From Coriaria nepalensis (taxonomy: Eukaryota; Streptophyta; Magnoliopsida; Cucurbitales; Coriariaceae), in NCBI GenBank assembly GCA_027186245.1, contig CP114496.1, forward strand, positions 2,115,501-2,179,500: 64,000 nt of DNA, written 5' to 3'. A program made the translations under genes and the position numbers. Under the pieces are notes generated by a model. The model did not search any database. It saw only the letters and a list, made by a program, of their open reading frames with translations, and was not told the DNA's origin. Below are positions 53,051 to 62,547 of the stretch, piece by piece (position 1 is the stretch's first letter; the number at the start of each line of letters is the position of its first letter).

Positions 53051-53170
53051 GGGTGCGATCATACCAGCACTAATGCACCGGATCCCATCAGAACTCCGCA
53101 GTTAAGTGTGCTTGGGCGAGAGTAGTACTGAGTTGGGTGACCACTCGGGAAGTCCTCGTGTTGCACCCCT
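53051..53170 (+). rRNA. 5S rRNA: 5S rRNA copy 207, reference copy for this annotation
   Basis: This copy encodes the 120-nt RNA of the large ribosomal subunit that binds ribosomal proteins L5 and L11. Helix I pairs GGGTGC (1-6) with GCACCC (113-118). Helix II pairs CCAGCAC (14-20) with 58-65. Helix IV pairs GAGT (80-83) with ACTC (93-96). Loop E contains AGTA (74-77 region) and the opposing GAAG. Against the usual angiosperm gene, as recalled, it differs at 57 (T for C) and throughout helix IV. A TATA-like element lies at -30, C at -1, and a T4-A-T6 terminator follows. Confidence 0.97.
53100..53147 (+). promoter_or_regulatory. Internal control region (A box, IE, C box), reference unit
   Basis: Using standard 5S numbering, the A box is at 50-64 (53100-53114), the intermediate element at 67-72 (53117-53122) and the C box at 80-97 (53130-53147). 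TFIIIA is known to bind this region and recruit TFIIIC, TFIIIB and RNA polymerase III. Many copies carry A-box changes (positions 52-60) or a deletion at 76 or 85, and may recruit TFIIIA poorly. Boundaries are transferred from other eukaryotes. Confidence 0.7.
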
Positions 53171-53180
53171 TTTATTTTTT
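53170..53180 (+). terminator. Pol III terminator, reference unit
   Basis: Four Ts, one A and six Ts follow the CACCCC end of the gene, which fits RNA polymerase III termination in a T run on the coding strand. Variants in other units are CCCCCTTATTTTTT, CCCCCCTATTTTTT, CCCCTTATATTTTTT and CCCCTTTTCTTTTTT. All keep the downstream run of six Ts. Confidence 0.8.
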
Positions 53181-53307
53181 CGCATCTACATTCGTTATTT
53201 TTTCATAATTTTCATAACAAACAGGTTTTTAAGATCATGTGTAGTCGTTTCGACTGCCGTGAATTCTGAAAGTCGGGTATAGTAGAACTGTAAATGTTTC
53301 ACTTCAC
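53171..53307 (+). other. Non-transcribed spacer, reference unit (137 bp)
   Basis: The AT-rich first half contains the terminator and CATAATTTTCATAAC. The second half contains a short inverted repeat, an EcoRI-type GAATTC, and the TATA-like element. The spacer has no credible gene of its own. The same spacer, with point changes, separates every pair of genes in the window. Confidence 0.85.
53243..53255 (+). repeat. Small inverted repeat in spacer
   Basis: AGTCG and CGACT flank a TTT loop, a 5-bp stem. It recurs in most spacers. Some units keep the stem by a paired change (AGTCA/TGACT after the gene at 5072), while others break it (AGTGG/CGACT). Function, if any, is unknown. Confidence 0.45.
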
Positions 53308-53427
53308 CGGTGCGATCATACCAGCACTAATGCACCGGATCCCATCAGAACTCCGCAGTTAAGTGTGCTTGGGCGAGAGTAGTACTGAGTTGGGTGACCA
53401 CTCGGGAAGTCCTCGTGTTGCACCCCT
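53308..53427 (+). rRNA. 5S rRNA: 5S rRNA copy 208
   Basis: G1C only; upstream element TATAGTAG. Confidence 0.93.
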
Positions 53428-53564
53428 TTTATTTTTTCGCATCTACATTCGTTGTTTTTTCATAATTTTCATAACAAACAGGTTTTTAAGATCATGTGTA
53501 GTCGTTTCGACTGCCGTGAATTCTGAAAGTCGGGTATAGCAGAACTGTAAATGTTTCACTTCAC

Positions 53565-53684
53565 GGGTGCGATCATACCAGCACTAATGCACCGGATCCC
53601 ATCAGAACTCCGCAGTTAAGTGTGCTTGGGCGAGAGTAGTACTGAGTTGGGTGACCACTCGGGAAGTCCTCGTGTTGCACCCCT
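53565..53684 (+). rRNA. 5S rRNA: 5S rRNA copy 209, reference sequence
   Basis: Identical to the reference gene. Confidence 0.97.
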
Positions 53685-53821
53685 TTTATTTTTTCGCATC
53701 TACATTCGTTGTTTTTTCATAATTTTCATGACAAACAGGTTTTTAAGATCATGTGTAGTCGTTTCGACTGCCGTGAATTCTGAAAGTCGGGTATAGCAGA
53801 ACTGTAAATGTTTCACTTAAC

Positions 53822-53941
53822 GGGTGCGATCATACCAGCACTAATGCACCCGATCCCATCAGAACTCCGCAGTTAAGTGTGCTTGGGCGAGAGTAGTACT
53901 GAGTTGGGTGACCACTCGGGAAGTCCTCGTGTTGCACCCCT
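53822..53941 (+). rRNA. 5S rRNA: 5S rRNA copy 210
   Basis: G30C; flank CTTAAC; duplicate of copy 205. Confidence 0.94.
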
Positions 53942-54078
53942 TTTATTTTTTCGCATCTACATTCGTTGTTTTTTCATAATTTTCATAACAAACAGGTTTT
54001 TAAGATCATGTGTAGTCGTTTCGACTGCCGTGAATTCTGAAAGTCGGGTATAGCAGAACTGTAAATGTTTCACTTCAC

Positions 54079-54197
54079 GGGTGCGATCATACCAGCACTA
54101 ATGCTCCGGATCCCATCAGAACTCTGAGTTAAGTGTGCTTGGGCGAGAGTAGTACTGAGTTGGGTGACCACTCGGGAAGTCCTCGTGTTGCACCCCT
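54079..54197 (+). rRNA. 5S rRNA: 5S rRNA copy 211, C49 deleted
   Basis: A27T, C47T and one base lost at 49, at the A-box edge. Confidence 0.86.
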
Positions 54198-54334
54198 TTT
54201 ATTTTTTCGCATCTACATTCGTTGTTTTTTCATAATTTTCATGACAAACAGGTTTTTAAGATCATGTGTAGTCGTTTCGACTGCCGTGAATTCTGAAAGT
54301 CGGGTATAGCAGAACTGTAAATGTTTCACTTCAC

Positions 54335-54453
54335 GGGTGCGATCATACCAGCACTAATGCACCGGATCCCATTAGAACTCTGCAGTTAAGTGTGCTTGGG
54401 CGAGAGTAGTACTGAGTTGGGTGACCACTCGGAAGTCCTCGTGTTGCACCCCT
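54335..54453 (+). rRNA. 5S rRNA: 5S rRNA copy 212, G97 deleted
   Basis: C39T, C47T and one G of 97-99 lost. Confidence 0.86.
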
Positions 54454-54590
54454 TTTATTTTTTCGCATCTACATTCGTTGTTTTTTCATAATTTTCATAA
54501 CAAACAGGTTTTTAAGATCATGTGTAGTCGTTTCGACTGCCGTGAATTCTGAAAGTCGGGTATAGCAGAACTGTAAATGTTTCACTTCAC

Positions 54591-54710
54591 GGGTGCGATC
54601 ATACCAGCACTAATGCACCGGATCCCAGCAGAACTCCGCAGTTAAGTGTGCTTGGGCGAGAGTAGTACTGAGTTGGGTGACCACTCGGGAAGTCCTCGTG
54701 TTGCACCCCT
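54591..54710 (+). rRNA. 5S rRNA: 5S rRNA copy 213
   Basis: T38G only. Confidence 0.95.
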
Positions 54711-54847
54711 TTTATTTTTTCGCATCTACATTCGTTGTTTTTTCATAATTTTTATAACAAACAGGTTTTTAAGATCATGTGTATTGGTTTCGACTGCCGT
54801 GAATTCTGAAAGTCGGGTATAGCAGAACTGTAAATGTTTCACTTCAC

Positions 54848-54967
54848 GGGTGCGATCATACCAGCACTAATGCACCGGATCCCATCAGAACTCCGCAGTG
54901 AAGTGTGCTTGGGCGAGAGTAGTACTGAGTTGGGTGACCACTCGGGGATTCCTCGTGTTGCACCCCT
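54848..54967 (+). rRNA. 5S rRNA: 5S rRNA copy 214
   Basis: T53G, A100G, G102T. Confidence 0.92.
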
Positions 54968-55104
54968 TTTATTTTTTCGCATCTACATTCGTTGTTTTTT
55001 CATAATTTTCATAACAAACAGGTTTTTAAGATCATGTGTAGTCGTTTCGACTGCCGTGAATTCTGAAAGTCGGGTATAGCAGAACTGTAAATGTTTCACT
55101 TCAC

Positions 55105-55224
55105 CGGTGCGATCATACCAGCACTAATGCACCGGATCCCATCAGAACTCCGCAGTTAAGTGTGCTTGGGCGAGTGTAGTACTGAGTTGGGTGACCACTC
55201 GGGAAGACCTCGTGTTGCACCCCT
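55105..55224 (+). rRNA. 5S rRNA: 5S rRNA copy 215
   Basis: G1C, A71T, T103A. Confidence 0.91.
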
Positions 55225-55361
55225 TTTATTTTTTCGCATCTACATTCGTTGTTTTTTCAAAATTTTCATAACAAACAGGTTTTTAAGATCATGTGTAGTC
55301 GTTTCGACTGCCGTGAATTCTGAAAGTCGGGTATAGCAGAACTGTAAATGTTTCACTTCAC

Positions 55362-55480
55362 CGGTGCGATCATACCAGCACTAATGCACCGGATCCCATC
55401 AGAACTCCGCAGTTAAGTGTACTTGGGCGAGAGTAGATTGAGTTGGGTGACCACTCGGGAAGTCCTCGTGTTGCACCCCT
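55362..55480 (+). rRNA. 5S rRNA: 5S rRNA copy 216, T76 deleted
   Basis: G1C, G60A, T76 lost, C78T. Confidence 0.85.
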
Positions 55481-55617
55481 TTTATTTTTTCGCATCTACA
55501 TTCGTTGTTTTTTCATAATTTTCATAACAAACAGGTTTTTAAGATCATGTGTAGTCGTTTCGACTGCCGTGAATTCTGAAAGTCGGGTATAGCAGAACTG
55601 TAAATGTTTCACTTCAC

Positions 55618-55737
55618 GGGTGCGATCATACCAGCACTAATGCACCGGATCCCATCAGAACTCCACAGTGAAGTGTGCTTGGGCGAGAGTAGTACTGAGT
55701 TGGGTGACCACTCGGGAAGTCCTCGTGTTGCACCCCT
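55618..55737 (+). rRNA. 5S rRNA: 5S rRNA copy 217
   Basis: G48A, T53G; terminator TTTTCTTTTTT. Confidence 0.93.
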
Positions 55738-55874
55738 TTTCTTTTTTCGCATCTACATTCGTTGTTTTTTCATAATTTTCATAACAAACAGGTTTTTAAG
55801 ATCATGTGTAGTCGTTTCGACTGCCGTGAATTCTGAAAGTCGGGTATAGCAGAACTGTAAATGTTTCACTTCAC

Positions 55875-55993
55875 CGGTGCGATCATACCAGCACTAATGC
55901 ACCGGATCCCATCAGAACTCCGCAGTTAAGTGTACTTGGGCGAGAGTAGATTGAGTTGGGTGACCACTCGGGAAGTCCTCGTGTTGCACCCCT
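55875..55993 (+). rRNA. 5S rRNA: 5S rRNA copy 218, T76 deleted
   Basis: G1C, G60A, T76 lost, C78T. Confidence 0.85.
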
Positions 55994-56130
55994 TTTATTT
56001 TTTCGCATCTACATTCGTTGTTTTTTCATAATTTTCATAACAAACAGGTTTTTAAGATCATGTGTAGTCGTTTCGACTGCCGTGAATTCTGAAAGTCGGG
56101 TATAGCAGAACTGTAAATGTTTCACTTCAC

Positions 56131-56250
56131 GGGTGCGATCATACCAGCACTAATGCACCGGATCCCATCAGAACTCCACAGTGAAGTGTGCTTGGGCGAG
56201 AGTAGTACTGAGTTGGGTGACCACTCGGGAAGTCCTCGTGTTGCACCCCT
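56131..56250 (+). rRNA. 5S rRNA: 5S rRNA copy 219
   Basis: G48A, T53G; terminator TTTTCTTTTTT. Confidence 0.93.
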
Positions 56251-56387
56251 TTTCTTTTTTCGCATCTACATTCGTTGTTTTTTCATAATTTTCATAACAA
56301 ACAGGTTTTTAAGATCATGTGTAGTCGTTTCGACTGCCGTGAATTCTGAAAGTCGGGTATAGCAGAACTGTAAATGTTTCACTTCAC

Positions 56388-56507
56388 GGGTGCGATCATA
56401 CCAGCACTAATGCACCGGATCCCATCAGAACTCCGCAGTTAAGTGTGCTTGGGCGAGAGTAGTACTGAGTTGGGTGACCACTCGGGAAGTCCTCGTGTTG
56501 CACCCCT
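56388..56507 (+). rRNA. 5S rRNA: 5S rRNA copy 220, reference sequence
   Basis: Identical to the reference gene; spacer has TTTATAAC and TAGTGG. Confidence 0.97.
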
Positions 56508-56644
56508 TTTATTTTTTCGCATCTACATTCGTTGTTTTTTCATAATTTTTATAACAAACAGGTTTTTAAGATCATGTGTAGTGGTTTCGACTGCCGTGAA
56601 TTCTGAAAGTCGGGTATAGCAGAACTGTAAATGTTTCACTTCAC

Positions 56645-56764
56645 GGGTGCGATCATACCAGCACTAATGCACCGGATCCCATCAGAACTCCACAGTGAAG
56701 TGTGCTTGGGCAAGAGTAGTACTGAGTTGGGTGACCACTCGGGAAGACCTCGTGTTGCACCCCT
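56645..56764 (+). rRNA. 5S rRNA: 5S rRNA copy 221
   Basis: G48A, T53G, G68A, T103A. Confidence 0.92.
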
Positions 56765-56901
56765 TTTATTTTTTCGCATCTACATTCGTTGTTTTTTCAA
56801 AATTTTCATAACAAACAGGTTTTTAAGATCATGTGTAGTCGTTTCGACTGCCGTGAATTCTGAAAGTCGGGTATAGCAGAACTGTAAATGTTTCACTTCA
56901 C

Positions 56902-57021
56902 GGGTGCGATCATACCAGCACTAATGCACCGGATCCCATCAGAACTCCGCAGTTAAGTGTGCTTGGGCGAGAGTAGTACTGAGTTGGGTGACCACTCGGG
57001 AAGTCCTCGTGTTGCACCCCT
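56902..57021 (+). rRNA. 5S rRNA: 5S rRNA copy 222, reference sequence
   Basis: Identical to the reference gene. Confidence 0.97.
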
Positions 57022-57158
57022 TTTATTTTTTCGCATCTACATTCGTTGTTTTTTCATAATTTTTATAACAAACAGGTTTTTAAGATCATGTGTAGTGGTT
57101 TCGACTGCCGTGAATTCTGAAAGTCGGGTATAGCAGAACTGTAAATGTTTCACTTCAC

Positions 57159-57278
57159 GGGTGCGATCATACCAGCACTAATGCACCGGATCCCATCAGA
57201 ACTCCGCAGTTAAGTGTGCTTGGGCAAGAGTAGTACTGAGTTGGGTGACCACTCGGGAAGACCTCGTGTTGCACCCCT
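57159..57278 (+). rRNA. 5S rRNA: 5S rRNA copy 223
   Basis: G68A, T103A. Confidence 0.93.
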
Positions 57279-57415
57279 TTTATTTTTTCGCATCTACATT
57301 CGTTGTTTTTTCAAAATTTTCATAACAAACAGGTTTTTAAGATCATGTGTAGTCGTTTCGACTGCCGTGAATTCTGAAAGTCGGGTATAGCAGAACTGTA
57401 AATGTTTCACTTCAC

Positions 57416-57535
57416 CGGTGCGATCATACCAGCACTAATGCACCGGATCCCATCAGAACTCCGCAGTGAAGTGTGCTTGGGCGAGAGTAGTACTGAGTTG
57501 GGTGACCACTCGGGAAGTCCTCGTGTTGCACCCCT
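57416..57535 (+). rRNA. 5S rRNA: 5S rRNA copy 224
   Basis: G1C, T53G; terminator TTTTCTTTTTT. Confidence 0.92.
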
Positions 57536-57672
57536 TTTCTTTTTTCGCATCTACATTCGTTGTTTTTTCATAATTTTCATAACAAACAGGTTTTTAAGAT
57601 CATGTGTAGTCGTTTCGACTGCCGTGAATTCTGAAAGTCGGGTATAGCAGAACTGTAAATGTTTCACTTCAC

Positions 57673-57792
57673 GGGTGCGATCATACCAGCACTAATGCAC
57701 CGGATCCCATCAGAACTCCGCAGTTAAGTGTGCTTGGGCAAGAGTAGTACTGAGTTGGGTGACCACTCGGGAAGTCCTCGTGTTGCACCCCT
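57673..57792 (+). rRNA. 5S rRNA: 5S rRNA copy 225
   Basis: G68A; terminator TTTTCTTTTTT. Confidence 0.94.
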
Positions 57793-57929
57793 TTTCTTTT
57801 TTCGCATCTACATTCGTTGTTTTTTCATAATTTTCATAACAAACAGGTTTTTAAGATCATGTGTAGTCGTTTCGACTGCCGTGAATTCTGAAAGTCGGGT
57901 ATAGCAGAACTGTAAATGTTTCACTTCAC

Positions 57930-58049
57930 GGGTGCGATCATACCAGCACTAATGCACCGGATCCCATCAGAACTCCGCAGTTAAGTGTGCTTGGGCGAGA
58001 GTAGTACTGAGTTGGGTGACCACTCGGGAAGTCCTCGTGTTGCACCCCT
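57930..58049 (+). rRNA. 5S rRNA: 5S rRNA copy 226, reference sequence
   Basis: Identical to the reference gene. Confidence 0.97.
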
Positions 58050-58186
58050 TTTATTTTTTCGCATCTACATTCGTTGTTTTTTCATAATTTTTATAACAAA
58101 CAGGTTTTTAAGATCATGTGTAGTGGTTTCGACTGCCGTGAATTCTGAAAGTCGGGTATAGCAGAACTGTAAATGTTTCACTTCAC

Positions 58187-58306
58187 CGGTGCGATCATAC
58201 CAGCACTAATGCACCGGATCCCATCAGAACTCCACAGTCAAGTGTGCTTGGGCGAGTGTAGTACTGAGTTGGGTGACCACTCGGGAAGTCCTCGTGTTGC
58301 ACCCCT
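58187..58306 (+). rRNA. 5S rRNA: 5S rRNA copy 227
   Basis: G1C, G48A, T53C, A71T; terminator TTTTCTTTTTT. Confidence 0.91.
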
Positions 58307-58443
58307 TTTCTTTTTTCGCATCTACATTCGTTGTTTTTTCATAATTTTCATAACAAACAGGTTTTTAAGATCATGTGTAGTCGTTTCGACTGCCGTGAAT
58401 TCTGAAAGTCGGGTATAGCAGAACTGTAAATGTTTCACTTCAC

Positions 58444-58562
58444 CGGTGCGATCATACCAGCACTAATGCACCGGATCCCATCAGAACTCCGCAGTTAAGT
58501 GTACTTGGGCGAGAGTAGATTGAGTTGGGTGACCACTCGGGAAGTCCTCGTGTTGCACCCCT
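58444..58562 (+). rRNA. 5S rRNA: 5S rRNA copy 228, T76 deleted
   Basis: G1C, G60A, T76 lost, C78T. Confidence 0.85.
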
Positions 58563-58699
58563 TTTATTTTTTCGCATCTACATTCGTTGTTTTTTCATAA
58601 TTTTCATAACAAACAGGTTTTTAAGATCATGTGTAGTCGTTTCGACTACCGTGAATTCTGAAAGTCGGGTATAGCAGAACTGTAAATGTTTCACTTCAC

Positions 58700-58819
58700 G
58701 GGTGCGATCATACCAGCACTAATGCACCGGATCCCATCAGAACTCTGCAGTTAAGTGTGCTTGGGCGAGTGTAGTACTGAGTTGGGTGACCACTCGGGAA
58801 GTCCTCGTGTTGCACCCCT
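58700..58819 (+). rRNA. 5S rRNA: 5S rRNA copy 229
   Basis: C47T, A71T. Confidence 0.93.
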
Positions 58820-58956
58820 TTTATTTTTTCGCATCTACATTCGTTGTTTTTTCATAATTTTCATAACAAACAGGTTTTTAAGATCATGTGTAGTCGTTTC
58901 GACTGCCGTGAATTCTGAAAGTCGGGTATAGCAGAACTGTAAATGTTTCACTTCAC

Positions 58957-59076
58957 GGGTGCGATCATACCAGCACTAATGCACCGGATCCCATCAGAAC
59001 TCCGCAGTTAAGTGTGCTTGGGCGAGAGTAGTACTGAGTTGGGTGACCACTCGGGAAGTCCTCGTGTTGCACCCCT
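58957..59076 (+). rRNA. 5S rRNA: 5S rRNA copy 230, reference sequence
   Basis: Identical to the reference gene. Confidence 0.97.
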
Positions 59077-59213
59077 TTTATTTTTTCGCATCTACATTCG
59101 TTGTTTTTTCATAATTTTTATAACAAACAGGTTTTTAAGATCATGTGTAGTGGTTTCGACTGCCGTGAATTCTGAAAGTCGGGTATAGCAGAACTGTAAA
59201 TGTTTCACTTCAC

Positions 59214-59333
59214 CGGTGCGATCATACCAGCACTAATGCACCGGATCCCATCAGAACTCCACAGTTAAGTGTGCTTGGGCGAGTGTAGTACTGAGTTGGG
59301 TGACCACTCGGGAAGTCCTCGTGTTGCACCCCT
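59214..59333 (+). rRNA. 5S rRNA: 5S rRNA copy 231
   Basis: G1C, G48A, A71T; terminator TTTTCTTTTTT. Confidence 0.92.
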
Positions 59334-59470
59334 TTTCTTTTTTCGCATCTACATTCGTTGTTTTTTCATAATTTTCATAACAAACAGGTTTTTAAGATCA
59401 TGTGTAGTCGTTTCGACTGCCGTGAATTCTGAAAGTCGGGTATAGCAGAACTGTAAATGTTTCACTTCAC

Positions 59471-59589
59471 CGGTGCGATCATACCAGCACTAATGCACCG
59501 GATCCCATCAGAACTCCGCAGTTAAGTGTACTTGGGCGAGAGTAGATTGAGTTGGGTGACCACTCGGGAAGTCCTCGTGTTGCACCCCT
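59471..59589 (+). rRNA. 5S rRNA: 5S rRNA copy 232, T76 deleted
   Basis: G1C, G60A, T76 lost, C78T. Confidence 0.85.
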
Positions 59590-59726
59590 TTTATTTTTTC
59601 GCATCTACATTCGTTGTTTTTTCATAATTTTCATAACAAACAGGTTTTTAAGATCATGTGTAGTCGTTTCGACTACCGTGAATTCTGAAAGTCGGGTATA
59701 GCAGAACTGTAAATGTTTCACTTCAC

Positions 59727-59846
59727 GGGTGCGATCATACCAGCACTAATGCACCAGATCCCATCAGAACTCCGCAGTTAAGTGTGCTTGGGCGAGTGTA
59801 GTACTGAGTTGGGTGACCACTCGGGAAGTCCTCGTGTTGCACCCCT
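59727..59846 (+). rRNA. 5S rRNA: 5S rRNA copy 233
   Basis: G30A, A71T. Confidence 0.93.
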
Positions 59847-59983
59847 TTTATTTTTTCGCATCTACATTCGTTGTTTTTTCATAATTTTCATAACAAACAG
59901 GTTTTTAAGATCATGTGTAGTCGTTTCGACTGCCGTGAATTCTGAAAGTCGGGTATAGCAGAACTGTAAATGTTTCACTTCAC

Positions 59984-60103
59984 GGGTGCGATCATACCAG
60001 CACTAATGCACCGGATCCCATCAGAACTCCGCAGTTAAGTGCGCTTGGGCGAGAGTAGTACTGAGTTGGGTGACCACTCGGGAAGTCCTCGTGTTGCACC
60101 CCT
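59984..60103 (+). rRNA. 5S rRNA: 5S rRNA copy 234
   Basis: T59C only. Confidence 0.95.
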
Positions 60104-60240
60104 TTTATTTTTTCGCATCTACATTCGTTGTTTTTTCATAATTTTTATAACAAACAGGTTTTTAAGATCATGTGTAGTGGTTTCGACTGCCGTGAATTCT
60201 GAAAGTCGGGTATAGCAGAACTGTAAATGTTTCACTTCAC

Positions 60241-60360
60241 CGGTGCGATCATACCAGCACTAATGCACCGGATCCCATCAGAACTCCACAGTTAAGTGTG
60301 CTTGGGCGAGTGTAGTACTGAGTTGGGTGACCACTCGGGAAGTCCTCGTGTTGCACCCCT
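60241..60360 (+). rRNA. 5S rRNA: 5S rRNA copy 235
   Basis: G1C, G48A, A71T; terminator TTTTCTTTTTT. Confidence 0.92.
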
Positions 60361-60497
60361 TTTCTTTTTTCGCATCTACATTCGTTGTTTTTTCATAATT
60401 TTCATAACAAACAGGTTTTTAAGATCATGTGTAGTCGTTTCGACTGCCGTGAATTCTGAAAGTCGGGTATAGCAGAACTGTAAATGTTTCACTTCAT

Positions 60498-60617
60498 GGG
60501 TGCGATCATGCCAGCACTAATGCACCGGATCCCATCAGAACTCAGCAGTTAAGTGTGCTTGGGCGAGAGTAGTACTGAGTTGGGTGACCACTCGGGAAGT
60601 CCTCGTGTTGCACCCCT
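60498..60617 (+). rRNA. 5S rRNA: 5S rRNA copy 236
   Basis: A13G, C47A; T at -1; terminator TTTTCTTTTTT. Confidence 0.92.
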
Positions 60618-60754
60618 TTTCTTTTTTCGCATCTACATTCGTTGTTTTTTCATAATTTTCATAACAAACAGGTTTTTAAGATCATGTGTAGTCGTTTCGA
60701 CTGCCGTGAATTCTGAAAGTCGGGTATAGCAGAACTGTAAATGTTTCACTTCAC

Positions 60755-60871
60755 GGGTGCGATCATACCAGCACTAATGCACCGGATAATAGAACTCCGC
60801 AGTTAAGTGTACTTGGGCGAGAGTAGTACTGAGTTGGGTGACCACTCGGGAAGTCCTCGTGTTGCACCCCT
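60755..60871 (+). rRNA. 5S rRNA: 5S rRNA copy 237, 3-nt deletion
   Basis: Three bases lost in 34-39 (GATAATAG replaces GATCCCATCAG) plus G60A; T76 kept. Shortens loop C / helix III. Confidence 0.84.
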
Positions 60872-61008
60872 TTTATTTTTTCGCATCTACATTCGTTGTT
60901 TTTTCATAATTTTCATAACAAACAGGTTTTTAAGATCATGTGTAGTCGTTTCGACTGCCATGAATTCTGAAAGTCGGGTATAGCAGAACTGTAAATGTTT
61001 CACCTCAC

Positions 61009-61128
61009 GGGTGCGATCATACCAGCACTAATGCACCGGATCCCATCAGAACTCCGCAGTTAAGTGTGCTTGGGCGAGAGTAGTACTGAGTTGGGTGACC
61101 ACTCGGGAAGTCCTCGTGTTGCACCCCT
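61009..61128 (+). rRNA. 5S rRNA: 5S rRNA copy 238, reference sequence
   Basis: Identical to the reference gene; flank CACCTCAC. Confidence 0.97.
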
Positions 61129-61265
61129 TTTATTTTTTCGCATCTACATTCGTTGTTTTTTCATAATTTTTATAACAAACAGGTTTTTAAGATCATGTGT
61201 AGTGGTTTCGACTGCCGTGAATTCTGAAAGTCGGGTATAGCAGAACTGTAAATGTTTCACTTCAC

Positions 61266-61385
61266 GGGTGCGATCATACCAGCACTAATGCACCGGATCC
61301 CATCAGAACTCCGCAGTTAAGTGTGCTTGGGCAAGAGTAGTACTGAGTTGGGTGACCACTCGGGAAGACCTCGTGTTGCACCCCT
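61266..61385 (+). rRNA. 5S rRNA: 5S rRNA copy 239
   Basis: G68A, T103A. Confidence 0.93.
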
Positions 61386-61522
61386 TTTATTTTTTCGCAT
61401 CTACATTCGTTGTTTTTCCAAAATTTTCATAACAAACAGGTTTTTAAGATCATGTGTAGTCGTTTCGACTGCCGTGAATTCTGAAAGTCGGGTATAGCAG
61501 AACTGTAAATGTTTCACTTCAC

Positions 61523-61641
61523 CGGTGCGATCATACCAGCACTAATGCACCGGATCCCATCAGAACTCCGCAGTTAAGTGTACTTGGGCGAGAGTAGATT
61601 GAGTTGGGTGACCACTCGGGAAGTCCTCGTGTTGCACCCCT
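61523..61641 (+). rRNA. 5S rRNA: 5S rRNA copy 240, T76 deleted
   Basis: G1C, G60A, T76 lost, C78T. Confidence 0.85.
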
Positions 61642-61778
61642 TTTATTTTTTCGCATCTACATTCGTTGTTTTTTCATAATTTTCATAACAAACAGGTTTT
61701 TAAGATCATGTGTAGTCGTTTCGACTGCCGTGAATTCTGTAAGTCGGGTATAGCAGAACTGTAAATGTTTCACTTCAC

Positions 61779-61898
61779 GGGTGCGATCATACCAGCACTA
61801 ATGCACCGGATCCCATTAGAACTCCGCAGTTAAGTGTGCTTGGGCGAGAGTAGTACTGAGTTGGGTGACCACTCGGGAAGTCCTCGTGTTGCACCCCT
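61779..61898 (+). rRNA. 5S rRNA: 5S rRNA copy 241
   Basis: C39T only. Confidence 0.95.
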
Positions 61899-62035
61899 TT
61901 TATTTTTTCGCATCTACATTCGTTGTTTTTTCATAATTTTCATAACAAACAGGTTTTTAAGATCATGTGTAGTCGTTTCGACTGCCGAGAATTCTGAAAG
62001 TCGGGTATAGCAGAACTGTAAATGTTTCACTTCAC

Positions 62036-62154
62036 CGGTGCGATCATACCAGCACTAATGCACCGGATCCCATCAGAACTCCGCAGTTAAGTGTACTTGG
62101 GCGAGAGTAGATTGAGTTGGGTGACCACTCGGGAAGTCCTCGTGTTGCACCCCT
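62036..62154 (+). rRNA. 5S rRNA: 5S rRNA copy 242, T76 deleted
   Basis: G1C, G60A, T76 lost, C78T. Confidence 0.85.
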
Positions 62155-62291
62155 TTTATTTTTTCGCATCTACATTCGTTGTTTTTTCATAATTTTCATA
62201 ACAAACAGGTTTTTAAGATCATGTGTAGTCGTTTCGACTGCCGTGAATTCTGAAAGTCGGGTATAGCAGAACTGTAAATGTTTCACTTCAC

Positions 62292-62410
62292 CGGTGCGAT
62301 CATACCAGCACTAATGCACCGGATCCCATCAGAACTCCGCAGTTAAGTGTACTTGGGCGAGAGTAGATTGAGTTGGGTGACCACTCGGGAAGTCCTCGTG
62401 TTGCACCCCT
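62292..62410 (+). rRNA. 5S rRNA: 5S rRNA copy 243, T76 deleted
   Basis: G1C, G60A, T76 lost, C78T; in tandem with copy 242. Confidence 0.85.
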
Positions 62411-62547
62411 TTTATTTTTTCGCATCTACATTCGTTGTTTTTTCATAATTTTCATAACAAACAGGTTTTTAAGATCATGTGTAGTCGTTTCGACTGCCGT
62501 GAATTCTGAAAGTCGGGTATAGCAGAACTGTAAATGTTTCACTTCAC

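Larger units (their letters stand above)
52150..54080 (+). repeat. 5-unit offset repeat, 1285 bp
   Basis: The perfect copy at 52280 with spacer CATGACAAAC and its neighbour at 52537 (G30C, CTTAAC flank) recur as 53565 and 53822. Confidence 0.7.
55225..56370 (+). repeat. 2-unit tandem duplication, 513 bp
   Basis: The pair G1C/G60A/T76-deleted/C78T (55362) plus G48A/T53G with TTTTCTTTTTT terminator (55618) repeats as 55875 and 56131. Confidence 0.8.
58060..60480 (+). repeat. 4-unit higher-order repeat, 1027 bp
   Basis: The order is G1C/G48A/A71T, then G1C/G60A/T76-deleted/C78T, then A71T, then a near-reference copy followed by a TTTATAAC and TAGTGG spacer. It occurs at 58187-59076 and at 59214-60103, and a third copy starts at 60241. 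The spacer marker GACTACCG occurs at the matching place in both full copies. Confidence 0.8.

Noticed and set aside
53243..53255. Spacer hairpin as a terminator or small RNA gene
   Set aside because: The stem is only 5 bp with a 3-nt loop and no T run follows it. The T4-A-T6 tract directly after the gene is the better terminator.
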